From positions 1 through 44,141 of the forward strand of contig CASPAC010000014.1 of assembly GCA_949419965.1 (NCBI GenBank): a stretch of 44,141 nt of DNA. Reading direction: 5' to 3'. The translations under genes and the position numbers were made by a program. The stretch is from Bacteroidales bacterium. Its GTDB lineage: Bacteria > Bacteroidota > Bacteroidia > Bacteroidales > Rikenellaceae. Below the pieces are notes generated by a model. That model was not told where the DNA came from. It saw only the letters and a program-made list of their open reading frames with translations, and did no database searches. Of this stretch, positions 7,877 through 14,995 are shown piece after piece (within the stretch, counting starts at the first letter, position 1; every line of letters begins with the position of its first letter).

Positions 7877-8836
7877 TTATTCCGCTTTCGCAGCTTCGGG
7901 TGCGGCCGAAGAAACTTTCGCAGCTTCGGATGCCGGAGCGGACGCCGGAGTTTCGGAACCGGCAGGCTTGGCAGCCGGAGCGGCCGGCCTGGGGGCCGGA
8001 GTCTTGGGCTCCTTGGGCAGCGGCTCCATGTTCACCAGCTTGATGGCGCCCGTGGGGCACTCGTTGACGCACTTGCGGCAAAGCTTGCACTTCTGCGGAT
8101 CGATGTAGGCCAGGTTGTTCTCCACGGTGATGGCTCCGAAGGCGCACACCTTCTCGCACTTGCCGCAGCCGATGCAGCCGGCCTTGCAGGCCTTCATCAC
8201 CACGGCGCCCTTGTCCCTCGAGACGCACGACACGTAGACCGCACGATCCTTGGGCCACTTCTTGCGCAGCTCGATGATCCCCTTGGGACACGCCTTCACG
8301 CAGGCGCCGCAAGCCGTGCACTTTTCGGGGTCGACCTCGGGAAGCCCCGTTGCGGGATTGACATGGATGGCATCGAAAGCGCACACCGTCACGCAGTCGC
8401 CGAAACCGAGACAGCCGAACGAACATCCCGTTTCACCGCTGTAGAGCGATGCGGCAACGGCACACGAGCGGGCACCGTTGTATTCGTTGATGCGGGGGCG
8501 CTTCTCGCACGTACCGCCGCAGCGCACCGTGGCGGTCTGCGGCTCCTTCTCGGCAGCGGCCTTGCCCAGGAATGCAGTGACAGCCTTCATGCAGTCGCCG
8601 CCGCCCACCGGACAGAAGAGCGCCGAAATATCGTCGTTCTTGACCAGCGCGTCGGCCATGCCGCGGCAACCGGCGAATCCGCAGCCGCCGCAGTTGGCAC
8701 CGGGCAGCATCTTCTCCACCTGGTCGATGCGCGGGTCCTCCTCGACGCGGAACTTCTGCGCGACGAAGTAGAGGATCACGGCGGCGAGCACACCCAGCAC
8801 GCAGAGCGTCAGGATCGTGTAAAGTAATACTTCCAT
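7877..8836 (-). CDS. rnfB: Rnf complex iron-sulfur subunit RnfB
   Basis: A 319-residue membrane-anchored ferredoxin-like subunit that takes electrons from soluble ferredoxin. Residues 4-25 form the membrane helix. GANCGGCGFAGC (47-58) with C75 is the N-terminal 4Fe-4S cluster signature. Cysteine motifs follow at 138-152, 173-183, 221-231 and 250-260, so there are probably several ferredoxin-type clusters, as in anaerobe RnfB proteins and unlike the shorter proteobacterial form. The last 50 residues are a Pro/Ala-rich tail. The start overlaps the rseC stop by one base. Confidence 0.96.
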   Translation of the reverse strand: MEVLLYTILTLCVLGVLAAVILYFVAQKFRVEEDPRIDQVEKMLPGANCGGCGFAGCRGMADALVKNDDISALFCPVGGGDCMKAVTAFLGKAAAEKEPQTATVRCGGTCEKRPRINEYNGARSCAVAASLYSGETGCSFGCLGFGDCVTVCAFDAIHVNPATGLPEVDPEKCTACGACVKACPKGIIELRKKWPKDRAVYVSCVSRDKGAVVMKACKAGCIGCGKCEKVCAFGAITVENNLAYIDPQKCKLCRKCVNECPTGAIKLVNMEPLPKEPKTPAPRPAAPAAKPAGSETPASAPASEAAKVSSAAPEAAKAE

Positions 8837-9255
8837 CAGATTTCAGTTATTGTAAATTGAATTGTGTGTTCGATTCTGCGGCGGAAGAGCCACAATACCA
8901 TATAATAGAGGACCACGGCCCCGAGCGACGCCAGGGCACCCTGCCCTTCGCTCCAGCCGGCCAGGCCCACCGTGACGGCCAGCACGGCCAGCAACACGGC
9001 AAGCGCACCTCCGTAGGCCAGTGCCACGGAGAGCAGGCCCGTGCGGCGGCGCACCCCGACCATCACCGCGTCGCCCGGCTGAAACCGGGCGGCATCGGGC
9101 GTCGGGACCTCCACGATCTTATCCTGCGCTTCGGCCAGTCCGCAGGCCTGGCGTGCGCTGCACGACCCGCAGGCGCTGTGCGACGTGATCCGTACGAAAA
9201 CCCGGCCGGCCTCCGTCCGTTCCACCGTCCCGCTATGTTCGATCACTTCCTCCAC
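8836..9255 (-). CDS. rseC: RseC/MucC family protein
   Basis: A 139-residue inner-membrane protein. An N-terminal small domain holds the cysteine cluster CGSCSARQACG (residues about 30-40) after a GTV...VRI beta segment. Two membrane helices follow (about 75-95 and 103-120). RseC proteins are linked to envelope stress signalling and, with Rsx/Rnf, to reduction of the SoxR cluster in enterobacteria. Position directly ahead of rnfB, with a 1-base overlap, is the usual arrangement in Bacteroidetes. Its exact role here is unknown; maturation or reduction of Rnf clusters is an inference. Confidence 0.9.
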   Translation of the reverse strand: MEEVIEHSGTVERTEAGRVFVRITSHSACGSCSARQACGLAEAQDKIVEVPTPDAARFQPGDAVMVGVRRRTGLLSVALAYGGALAVLLAVLAVTVGLAGWSEGQGALASLGAVVLYYMVLWLFRRRIEHTIQFTITEI

Positions 9256-9259
9256 CGTC

Positions 9260-10837
9260 TCAGTCGCCGTATTTGTTGGTCAGCGGCATGAGCCGCTCGT
9301 GCCCGAACGAGCACATCGACAGACGCAGCACGGGCGGGAACTGGTAACGTTTCTTTTCGTTGCGCATGATCATGCCGTGGATCTTCTCCACGACCTCCGA
9401 GTCGAAGCCCGCGTTGACGATCTCCTCGCGGTGCTGCCCCTCCTCGATCATGCGGTAGAGGATGGCGTCGACCACCTCGTAGGGCGGCAGGATGTCGGTA
9501 TCCTTCTGTCCGGGGTGGAGCTCCGACGAAGGTTCCTTGGTCAGAATGTTGTCGGGAATGGGATCGCCCTGCGTACGGTTGATGTAGCGGGCCATATCGT
9601 AGATTTCGCCCTTGTAGAGGTCGCCCGTAGGACTGAAGGCACCCGCCGTATCGCCGTAGAGCGTACAGAAGCCCAGGGCGTTCTCGCTCTTGTTCGACGA
9701 ATTGAGCAAGATATAGTCGCTCTTGTTCTGCACGGCCATCAAGAGGATGGTGCGGATGCGGGTCTGGATGTTCTCCTCTGTGGCGTCGAACTCCGTACCG
9801 CCGATGACGGGCTTGAGCGTATCGATGGCGCTGGTGTAGATTTCGGTAATCGGAATGACATTGTACTGGATGCCAAGGCGCTCGGCCAGTTCCTTGGCGT
9901 CCTCCACCGAATGGTCGGACGAGAAAGGCGACGGCATGAGCAGCGCCCGGACATTCTCGCGCCCCAGAGCATCGGCGGCCAGGCAGGCCACGACAGCCGA
10001 GTCGATGCCGCCCGAAAGACCGATGCAGGCCTTCCGGTAGCCGTTCTTGCGGAAGAAATCGCGCAGACCGCAGCGGGCGGCCTCGTAGACCATGCGCGTG
10101 CGGTCGCCGCTCGACGGAATGGTGACGGGCTCACCGGCGGCTTCGGTGTCGAAGATGCGGAAATCCTCCTCGAAGCTCTTGAGCATCAGCACCAGTTCGC
10201 CGCGGCTGTTGAAAGCGCCCGAGGTGCCGTCGTAGACGATGTCGGTAGAACCGCCCACCTGGTTGACGAGCACCAGGTTCTTGCCCTCGACGAACGAAAG
10301 GTTGCGCATCACCTCGTAACGGCGGGTCATGGTGCCCTTGCCGTACTTGCGGGCGTTGATCGAAATAACGGTCTCGACCGAACGGTCGAAATCGTGCTCG
10401 CGGCTCAGGTCGTCGCCCACGATGACGGCGCACTTGCGGCCCTTGACGGTGATGTATTCGTAGCCCTTCGAAGGAACGAGAAAACCCATCTCGCGACGGG
10501 CCGTGATATGCTTCTTGCCTATGTAGCGCAGCACCTTGCGGTCCTGGATCAGCGCTGCGGCGCTGATCGTACCCTCGGCCGTGAGCATCGGAAGCCCCAC
10601 GATGGCGGCGATTCCGTCGCAGCACGAGGCGATCTCGACGAGCGCCTCCTCGCAAAGCTCCAGGAAGGTGGTCTTGCGCAACAGATCGAAGGCCGGAGTT
10701 CCGCTCAATGCCTGCTCGGCGAAGATCACCAGATCGGCATGTTCGGCTTTCGCTCTGTTGATCGCGCCGATGATCCGCGACGCATTGCCGTCCACATCGC
10801 CGACGGTATAATTCAACTGGGCAATAGCGATTTTCAT
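9260..10837 (-). CDS. nadE: NAD+ synthetase NadE with altered amidase domain
   Basis: A 525-residue two-domain protein. Residues 1-240 match the nitrilase-fold glutaminase domain; 245-525 the ATP pyrophosphatase domain that amidates deamido-NAD+ to NAD+, with P-loop SGGIDS at 275-280. In the amidase domain the expected Glu (E41 in FAEQAL) and Lys (K108 or K109 in GKKHI) are present. The nucleophile motif, normally ICEDxW, reads VIVGDDLS: Gly141 (codon 10415-10417) replaces cysteine. The rest of the domain aligns well (VNQVGGSTDIVYDG). It may therefore use free ammonia or another amide donor. It starts the rseC-rnf run; the next gene begins 4 bases after its stop. Confidence 0.93.
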   Translation of the reverse strand: MKIAIAQLNYTVGDVDGNASRIIGAINRAKAEHADLVIFAEQALSGTPAFDLLRKTTFLELCEEALVEIASCCDGIAAIVGLPMLTAEGTISAAALIQDRKVLRYIGKKHITARREMGFLVPSKGYEYITVKGRKCAVIVGDDLSREHDFDRSVETVISINARKYGKGTMTRRYEVMRNLSFVEGKNLVLVNQVGGSTDIVYDGTSGAFNSRGELVLMLKSFEEDFRIFDTEAAGEPVTIPSSGDRTRMVYEAARCGLRDFFRKNGYRKACIGLSGGIDSAVVACLAADALGRENVRALLMPSPFSSDHSVEDAKELAERLGIQYNVIPITEIYTSAIDTLKPVIGGTEFDATEENIQTRIRTILLMAVQNKSDYILLNSSNKSENALGFCTLYGDTAGAFSPTGDLYKGEIYDMARYINRTQGDPIPDNILTKEPSSELHPGQKDTDILPPYEVVDAILYRMIEEGQHREEIVNAGFDSEVVEKIHGMIMRNEKKRYQFPPVLRLSMCSFGHERLMPLTNKYGD

Positions 10838-10872
10838 CTGTGGTAATTTAAGTCGGGGGTCTTACAACCTTG

Positions 10873-10904
10873 CAAAGGTAAAGATTATTTATAAAAGACG
10901 GAAA
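10873..10904 (-). promoter_or_regulatory. Probable promoter of nadE-rseC-rnf
   Basis: Minus strand: TTTC (10904-10901), 20 bases, then TACCTTTG (10880-10873), a full match to TAnnTTTG with one deviation in the upstream box. It is 35 bases upstream of the nadE ATG in AT-rich DNA. Confidence 0.65.
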
Positions 10905-11020
10905 AATTTTCTGTGTTATTAAATTAACGTTTTAAAAAGTCGGCCGCGTCTCGCAACACCCGCGCATTTTGCCGTGCGGGCTCCTCCGCGGCACCGGCAA
11001 GCACCCCATCGAAGCGCGAA

Positions 11021-11045
11021 ACCCGGCCTTTTCGCAAGGTCGGGT
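11021..11045 (-). terminator. Possible ruvA terminator
   Basis: ACCCGGCCTT (11021-11030) pairs with AAGGTCGGGT (11036-11045), ten pairs including one G-T wobble. Only TTT follows on the minus strand, so termination would be weak. Confidence 0.45.
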
Positions 11046-11092
11046 CGGACTTTTCGCCGCAAGGGGCGGACCGGCCGTGCCGCGGCGGAGAA

Positions 11093-11671
11093 CTACAGCT
11101 CCTTCAACGCCAGCCGCACGAGCTCCTCGGTCGACGCAGCCGGATTCGCGCGAAGAACGGAGCGGAGGACCTTTTCGGCGGCAGCCTTCGAGAAACCCAG
11201 CATGTTGAGCGCCGCAAGCGCCTCTTCGACACGCTCGCTGCCCGCGACGGCGGCGGAGGCCCCCGTTTCGAGACCGGTCAGCTTGCCGCTCAGCTCCACG
11301 ATGATCTTCTGGGCGGTTTTCAGCCCCAGCCCCTTCACGTTCTTCAGCAACACGGCGTTGCCGGCGGAGATGATGTTCTGCAACTCGGCGGGCGAATAGG
11401 TCGACAGGATGGTGCGGGCCGTATTGCCGCCCACGCCCGAGACGCCGATCAGCAGGCGGAACAACTCGCGCTCGACCCGCGTAGCGAAGCCGTAGAGCAG
11501 CTGCGCATCCTCGCGGACGACGTGATGAACGAAAAGTTTGGCCTGCGCGGCATGCTCGACGGCCGAATAGGTTTCGAGCGATATGTTGAGAAAATAGCCC
11601 ACGCCCCCGGCATCGACGACGGCATAGGCCGGAGTCAGTTCGGCCACGGGGCCGCTGATGTAATCGTACAT
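11093..11671 (-). CDS. ruvA: Holliday junction helicase subunit RuvA
   Basis: A 192-residue DNA-binding protein that tetramerises on Holliday junctions and loads the RuvB motor for branch migration. MYDYISGPVAEL opens the OB-fold domain. VSGVGGNTARTILS and VKGLGLKTAQKIIVEL are the two helix-hairpin-helix motifs. The C-terminal domain that contacts RuvB follows a short acidic linker. Length is normal. ruvB is not adjacent. The gene is divergent from the Skp-like lipoprotein gene, and the two share a 95-base AT-rich intergenic segment. Confidence 0.96.
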   Translation of the reverse strand: MYDYISGPVAELTPAYAVVDAGGVGYFLNISLETYSAVEHAAQAKLFVHHVVREDAQLLYGFATRVERELFRLLIGVSGVGGNTARTILSTYSPAELQNIISAGNAVLLKNVKGLGLKTAQKIIVELSGKLTGLETGASAAVAGSERVEEALAALNMLGFSKAAAEKVLRSVLRANPAASTEELVRLALKEL

Positions 11672-11699
11672 GCGACTTGAAATTTACGAAGTGCGAAGA

Positions 11700-11729
11700 C
11701 AAAAATAAAGATTTTTTTACTTATCTTTG
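11700..11729. promoter_or_regulatory. Divergent -7 boxes for ruvA and the Skp-like gene
   Basis: TATTTTTG on the minus strand (11707-11700) points to ruvA, 29 bases from its ATG. TATCTTTG on the plus strand (11722-11729) points to the Skp-like gene. Both match TAnnTTTG. No convincing -33 box was seen for either. Confidence 0.55.
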
Positions 11730-11765
11730 CGTCTCAAGCAGAAAATTCATCAAAAACGAACCGAT

Positions 11766-12359
11766 ATGAAGAAATTGCTTTTTATGGCAATGGTCGCCGC
11801 AGCGTCGATGACGTCCTGCGGCAAGCAGAACGCGCAGACGCCTGCCGAAGCGGCGGAGAACAACGCCACGGAAGTCTGCACGGGCGAGATCGTCTACGTG
11901 CATGTCGAAGCCGTGCTGGCCGAGAGCGACCTCTATAAGAACGAGGGTGCGGCGCTGCAGGAGAAGACCCAGAAGGCGCAGAACAGCTGGGCCCAGCGCG
12001 AGAAGAATCTCCAGGCCGAGGCCGCCAAGCTCCAGGAGAAATACCAGAAGGGCCTGATCACCACCAACGATGCCCAGGCGCAGCAGGAGAACATCCAGCG
12101 CCGCATGGTATCGTACCAGAATTCGGCCCAGAAGGAGGCCCGGACGCTCGAAGAGGAGAATTTCGTATTCACCAACCGGGCGCAGGATCTGTTGCAGCGC
12201 GCGGTGGACGAGATCAATGCCGACAAGAAATACAAGTTCATCCTCAACGCTTCGGCGCTGATCGATGCCGACACGACGCTCAACATCACGCCTGCCGTAC
12301 TGGCCAAGGTGAATGAACTTTACGCTGCCGACAAGGCCGCCGAGAAAGCAGCGAAATAG
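11766..12359 (+). CDS. Skp/OmpH-like periplasmic lipoprotein
   Basis: A 197-residue protein with a lipoprotein signal (MKKLLFMAMVAAASMTSCGK, lipid-modified Cys18) and a long alanine/glutamine/lysine/glutamate-rich coiled coil over about residues 55-130. A beta strand GEIVYVHVEAVLAES precedes it and a short C-terminal segment ending in KVNELYAADKAAE follows. This is the OmpH/Skp layout: a trimeric chaperone that holds unfolded outer-membrane proteins in the periplasm. Classical Skp is soluble, so lipidation here would tether it to a membrane. The ATG at 11766 is chosen because the earlier in-frame ATG (11727) overlaps the promoter. Confidence 0.82.
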   Translation: MKKLLFMAMVAAASMTSCGKQNAQTPAEAAENNATEVCTGEIVYVHVEAVLAESDLYKNEGAALQEKTQKAQNSWAQREKNLQAEAAKLQEKYQKGLITTNDAQAQQENIQRRMVSYQNSAQKEARTLEEENFVFTNRAQDLLQRAVDEINADKKYKFILNASALIDADTTLNITPAVLAKVNELYAADKAAEKAAK

Positions 12360-12391
12360 TTCTTTCGAGCAACTTTTCCGGAAGACACGGA

Positions 12392-12426
12392 AATCCGGCT
12401 CCGCCTTTGGGCAGGGCCGGATTTTC
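12392..12426 (+). terminator. Terminator of the Skp-like gene
   Basis: AAATCCGGC (12392-12400) pairs with GCCGGATTT (12417-12425). The loop is 16 bases and a short T-run ends the stem. It lies 33 bases past the stop codon. Confidence 0.6.
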
Positions 12427-12573
12427 ATATATACCGCATCCCGAAGTATCCTGCCACCCCTCCTTTTTCTAAGATTTTTCGGGGAGAACTCTTATATATC
12501 TGCTATATAGTTCCGCGCAGACGCATGGGTTCCAATGATCTTCCCGGAAAATGGTTGTTCGATTTTCTTCGTT

Positions 12574-12610
12574 GCCCGGCTCGCGCTTTGCGCGACTACC
12601 CCAGCCGGGC
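12574..12610. repeat. Structured intergenic element, copy 2
   Basis: Outer stem GCCCGGC (12574-12580) pairs with GCCGGGC (12604-12610). Inner hairpin TCGCGC (12581-12586) pairs with GCGCGA (12590-12595) around TTT. The linker CTACCCC joins the inner hairpin to the outer right arm. Confidence 0.75.
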
Positions 12611-12648
12611 TTGTCATTCGAGATACAACGATCGGCACTGCCAGCATT

Positions 12649-12724
12649 GTCATTCTGAGGAGCAGGTAGCGACGAAGAATCTGTAACCTTACCTCAATAG
12701 ATTCTTCACTTCGTTCAGAATGAC
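12649..12724. repeat. Inverted pair of a dispersed repeat
   Basis: Left arm GTCATTCTGA...GACGAAGAATCT (12649-12682) and right arm AGATTCTTCACTTCGTTCAGAATGAC (12699-12724, shown in parts: AGATTCTTC, TTCGTTCAGAATGAC) are near reverse complements, with an 8-base internal difference. Related left arms occur at 20617-20647 and 44042-44069, and a right arm at 12824-12837. Confidence 0.8.
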
Positions 12725-12865
12725 CAGGCAGTGGTTTCGGGCAGGAACCTGCGGGGCACGCCCGGCGATAGCCGGGGAATTCCTTTGTCTTGTTTCGCCA
12801 CTCCGCAATTGTGTCGATCCACGTCGTTCAGAATGACGATTGCGTATCGGAAATGTCATTTCTCA

Positions 12866-12916
12866 TCATCGGGGCGGCTCGCACCAGAGGTGCGACCCCC
12901 GCAGCCGCCCCGATGA
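12866..12916. repeat. Structured intergenic element, copy 3
   Basis: A perfect 14-bp outer stem (12866-12879 with 12903-12916) encloses a perfect inner hairpin CGCACC (12880-12885) with GGTGCG (12889-12894). The linker is about eight bases, CCCCCGC in its core. The core GGCTCGC...GCGACCCCCGCAGCC recurs in reverse orientation at the window's right edge. Confidence 0.85.
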
Positions 12917-13076
12917 AGGGTTTCTTGAAACGAGAGCAGAACCAAGTGTAGTTTCACTATGATATAAGTTTCATCTTGGCAATGCGCAAATAAATTTGGC
13001 AAAACTCCCGCCTTGCACTTTACCACCGCTTCGCGGCGGTTTAGATAGGCGGCGCCTCGGCAAAAATCAAACTCCG

Positions 13077-13108
13077 TTTGTTTTTGCTCTCGGCTTGCAC
13101 TATCTTTG
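13077..13108 (+). promoter_or_regulatory. cdaA promoter
   Basis: TTTG (13077-13080), 20 bases, TATCTTTG (13101-13108): a perfect match to the Bacteroidetes housekeeping promoter. The cdaA ATG is 18 bases downstream of the -7 box, implying a very short leader. Confidence 0.88.
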
Positions 13109-13126
13109 TCATCAAATCACAGCGCC

Positions 13127-13924
13127 ATGGGCTTCATACCGTTCACGTTCGTCGATTTCATCGACATTCTGCTGGTCGCCTCGATCATGTACTGGATCTA
13201 CCGCATGACCAAAGGCACCAACGCCCCCTATATCCTCTCGGGCATCATCGCCATCTATCTGCTGTGGGTCGTCGTCCGGGCGCTCAACATGGAGCTGCTC
13301 TCCACCATCCTGGGCCAGTTGATCTCAGTGGGAGCCATCGCGCTGATCATCGTCTTCCAGCCCGAGCTGCGCCGCTTCCTCCAGGCGATCGGCATGCGGC
13401 AGAAGCACTTCAACTTCATCACCCGCATCTTCTCCACCGAGGAGGGCAAGGTCCAGACCGACGTGGCTCCCATCGTCACGGCCTGCCGCGAAATGGCCGC
13501 CACGAAGACCGGCGCACTGATCGTCATCGGGCTGCAGAGCGACCTGACGCTCATCGCCGAAGGCGGCATTGCCGTCGACGCCAAGGTCTCCACCCCATTG
13601 CTGAAAAACATCTTCTTCAAGAATGCCCCGCTCCACGACGGTGCCGTGCTCATCAAGAACGACCGGGTCCTGGCGGCCAAGTGCATCCTCCCCGTCACGC
13701 AGAGCGAGGTACCCAAGGACTACGGCACCCGCCACCGGGCCGCCATCGGCATGAGCGAGATTTCCGACGCCATCATCGTGGTGGTCTCTGAGGAGACGGG
13801 CGGCATCTCCATCGCCGAAGACGGGCAGCTGCGCCGCGACATCGACCCCACACGGCTCCAGCAGACGCTGCAGCGCCACCTCGCGCCCAAAACCCGCAAG
13901 CGCTCCAAAAAGGAGAGCGAGTAG
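13127..13924 (+). CDS. cdaA: Diadenylate cyclase CdaA
   Basis: A 265-residue membrane enzyme that makes cyclic di-AMP from two ATP. Three hydrophobic segments fill residues 8-25, 36-52 and 64-80. The DAC domain (about 105-225) has both catalytic motifs intact: DGA at 171-173 in LHDGAVLI, and RHRAA at 202-206. The tail is basic. Cyclic di-AMP typically governs potassium and osmolyte transport. The start is set by the promoter: an in-frame ATG at 13106 falls inside the -7 box. The gene is alone; no CdaR-like partner is adjacent. Confidence 0.96.
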   Translation: MGFIPFTFVDFIDILLVASIMYWIYRMTKGTNAPYILSGIIAIYLLWVVVRALNMELLSTILGQLISVGAIALIIVFQPELRRFLQAIGMRQKHFNFITRIFSTEEGKVQTDVAPIVTACREMAATKTGALIVIGLQSDLTLIAEGGIAVDAKVSTPLLKNIFFKNAPLHDGAVLIKNDRVLAAKCILPVTQSEVPKDYGTRHRAAIGMSEISDAIIVVVSEETGGISIAEDGQLRRDIDPTRLQQTLQRHLAPKTRKRSKKESE

Positions 13925-13966
13925 CCCGCGACCGATCCTTATCTGCTCCGGACATCTTCGACGCTC

Positions 13967-13988
13967 CGGCTGTTCTCCGGCCGTTTTT
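13967..13988 (+). terminator. cdaA terminator
   Basis: CGGCTG (13967-13972) pairs with CGGCCG (13978-13983, one wobble) around TTCTC, followed by TTTTT (13984-13988). Confidence 0.7.
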
Positions 13989-14183
13989 CTTATCACGGCG
14001 ACCATTTCCGGCAGACCTCACCCGCTTCTCCGCTACTCCGGGTATCACACTCCGGCCGCTCAGGCGCTCGACATCCCCCGCCATTTCCACAAGAGCTTAT
14101 TTAGGTGAAAAGTGAAAGGGGCACTTTGCTCGAAGAGGAACTGATACTTATTTTTCGTTGTCGGGGCAATTACACAAAAACAT

Positions 14184-14214
14184 ACAGCGCCGTGATTAAA
14201 AATCACGGCGCTGT
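14184..14214 (-). terminator. Hairpin ending the envelope operon
   Basis: A perfect 14-bp stem, ACAGCGCCGTGATT (14184-14197) with AATCACGGCGCTGT (14201-14214), has an AAA loop. On the minus strand TATGTTTTTG follows, a broken T-run. It lies 22 bases past the PH-domain gene. Confidence 0.72.
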
Positions 14215-14235
14215 CGATAATACTCAATCAGGCAA

Positions 14236-14610
14236 TCAATGGATCTTCCCGGCCAGGAATTTCCCGATGGCAATGATATCCAATGCTTTTCCGAATTTTA
14301 TTTCGAAACACCCGACACCGGAAAGCCAGATTTTGAAATCGGCGTCCAAATCGAATGTTCCCGCAGTCTCGACCGAGAACGAAGTGATCTTCGAATAGGG
14401 AAAAAACCGATAGTCCCGTTTCGTGCCCGTAAAGCCCTGTACGTCCAGAGCGATGATTTTTTTGTCTGTGAATACGACTTGGTCGCGAACGTTGGCGAAT
14501 GCCAGTTGTATTTTTTCGTCGGCTGCCAAGAAAGGTGCGAATACGGGTTCAGCCTCTTCGAGATCAAGAGGTCTGATGACACTGAACTTCGCTATAAGGT
14601 CGATTGCCAT
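14236..14610 (-). CDS. Bacterial PH-domain protein
   Basis: A 124-residue protein that reads as one pleckstrin-homology-like domain of the bacterial bPH type: an N-terminal helix (MAIDLIAKFSVIRP), then FANVRDQVVFTDKKIIALDVQG and RDYRFFPYSKITSFSVETAG strands, then a final helix (FGKALDIIAIGKFLAGKI). FTDKKIIALD followed by a tyrosine-rich strand and FPYSKI is typical of the YokE/bPH_1 group. Function is unknown for most members. Its codon use looks less GC-rich than its neighbours, hinting at different constraints or origin. It starts 16 bases after secG and is probably cotranscribed with it. Confidence 0.75.
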   Translation of the reverse strand: MAIDLIAKFSVIRPLDLEEAEPVFAPFLAADEKIQLAFANVRDQVVFTDKKIIALDVQGFTGTKRDYRFFPYSKITSFSVETAGTFDLDADFKIWLSGVGCFEIKFGKALDIIAIGKFLAGKIH

Positions 14611-14626
14611 ATATTCAGACGTACTT

Positions 14627-14983
14627 TTATTCCGCGTCGGCCGGTGTTTCGGCAGGAAGGATGTCGGCCTGGGGCATGGCGGGAAGCTGACCTTCGATCA
14701 GCTGCTCCTGCAGCACCTCGGCATCGCGGGAAACCTCCGAGTCGCCCACGGCTACGGCGCCGCGGCCCATGGTCATCGTGGCCACAAGGCTCAGCACGGC
14801 AATGGCAACGGCCATCGTCCAGGTGAATTTCTCCAGGAAATTGGTCGTCTCGCGGACGCCCATCACCTGGTTCGAAGCACCGAAATTGGCGGCCATGCCG
14901 CTCTTGGGATTCTGAACCAGCACGGCGAGAATCACAAGAATGCTCGCAATGAGTGTCAGAATGATGCAGATCATCGATAACAT
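14627..14983 (-). CDS. secG: Preprotein translocase subunit SecG
   Basis: A 118-residue membrane protein of the SecYEG channel. Two hydrophobic helices (about 5-24 and 54-72) flank the family motif LVQNPKSGMAANFGASNQVMGVRETTNFLEK (quoted in parts: LVQNPKSGM, FGASNQVMGVRETTNF). The C-terminal 40 residues are an acidic, proline- and alanine-rich tail, longer than in E. coli, as is common in Bacteroidetes. It lies 12 bases after the TPR-like gene, in the operon with lptE and the sigma-54 activator. Confidence 0.95.
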   Translation of the reverse strand: MLSMICIILTLIASILVILAVLVQNPKSGMAANFGASNQVMGVRETTNFLEKFTWTMAVAIAVLSLVATMTMGRGAVAVGDSEVSRDAEVLQEQLIEGQLPAMPQADILPAETPADAE

Positions 14984-14995
14984 ATGCGTCGAATT

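Larger units (their letters stand above)
12360..13076. other. Gene-free, repeat-dense stretch
   Basis: About 720 bases without a credible gene. Contents in order: a terminator (12392-12426); a palindromic AT-rich segment with arms GAACT and AGTTC (about 12487-12515); a structured element (12574-12610); an inverted pair of dispersed repeat arms (12649-12724); another single right-arm copy (12824-12837); a second structured element (12866-12916); then the cdaA promoter. Confidence 0.7.
13925..14235. other. Gene-free stretch between cdaA and the PH-domain gene
   Basis: It holds the cdaA terminator, a copy of the 15-mer CTTTCACTTTTCACC (minus orientation, 14104-14118) and the hairpin ending the opposing operon (14184-14214). 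Nothing else was recognised. Confidence 0.65.

Noticed and set aside
12866..12916. Integron attC site or phage attachment site
   Set aside because: The foldback lacks attC core sites and no integrase gene is in the window; the same fold recurs elsewhere as a dispersed element.
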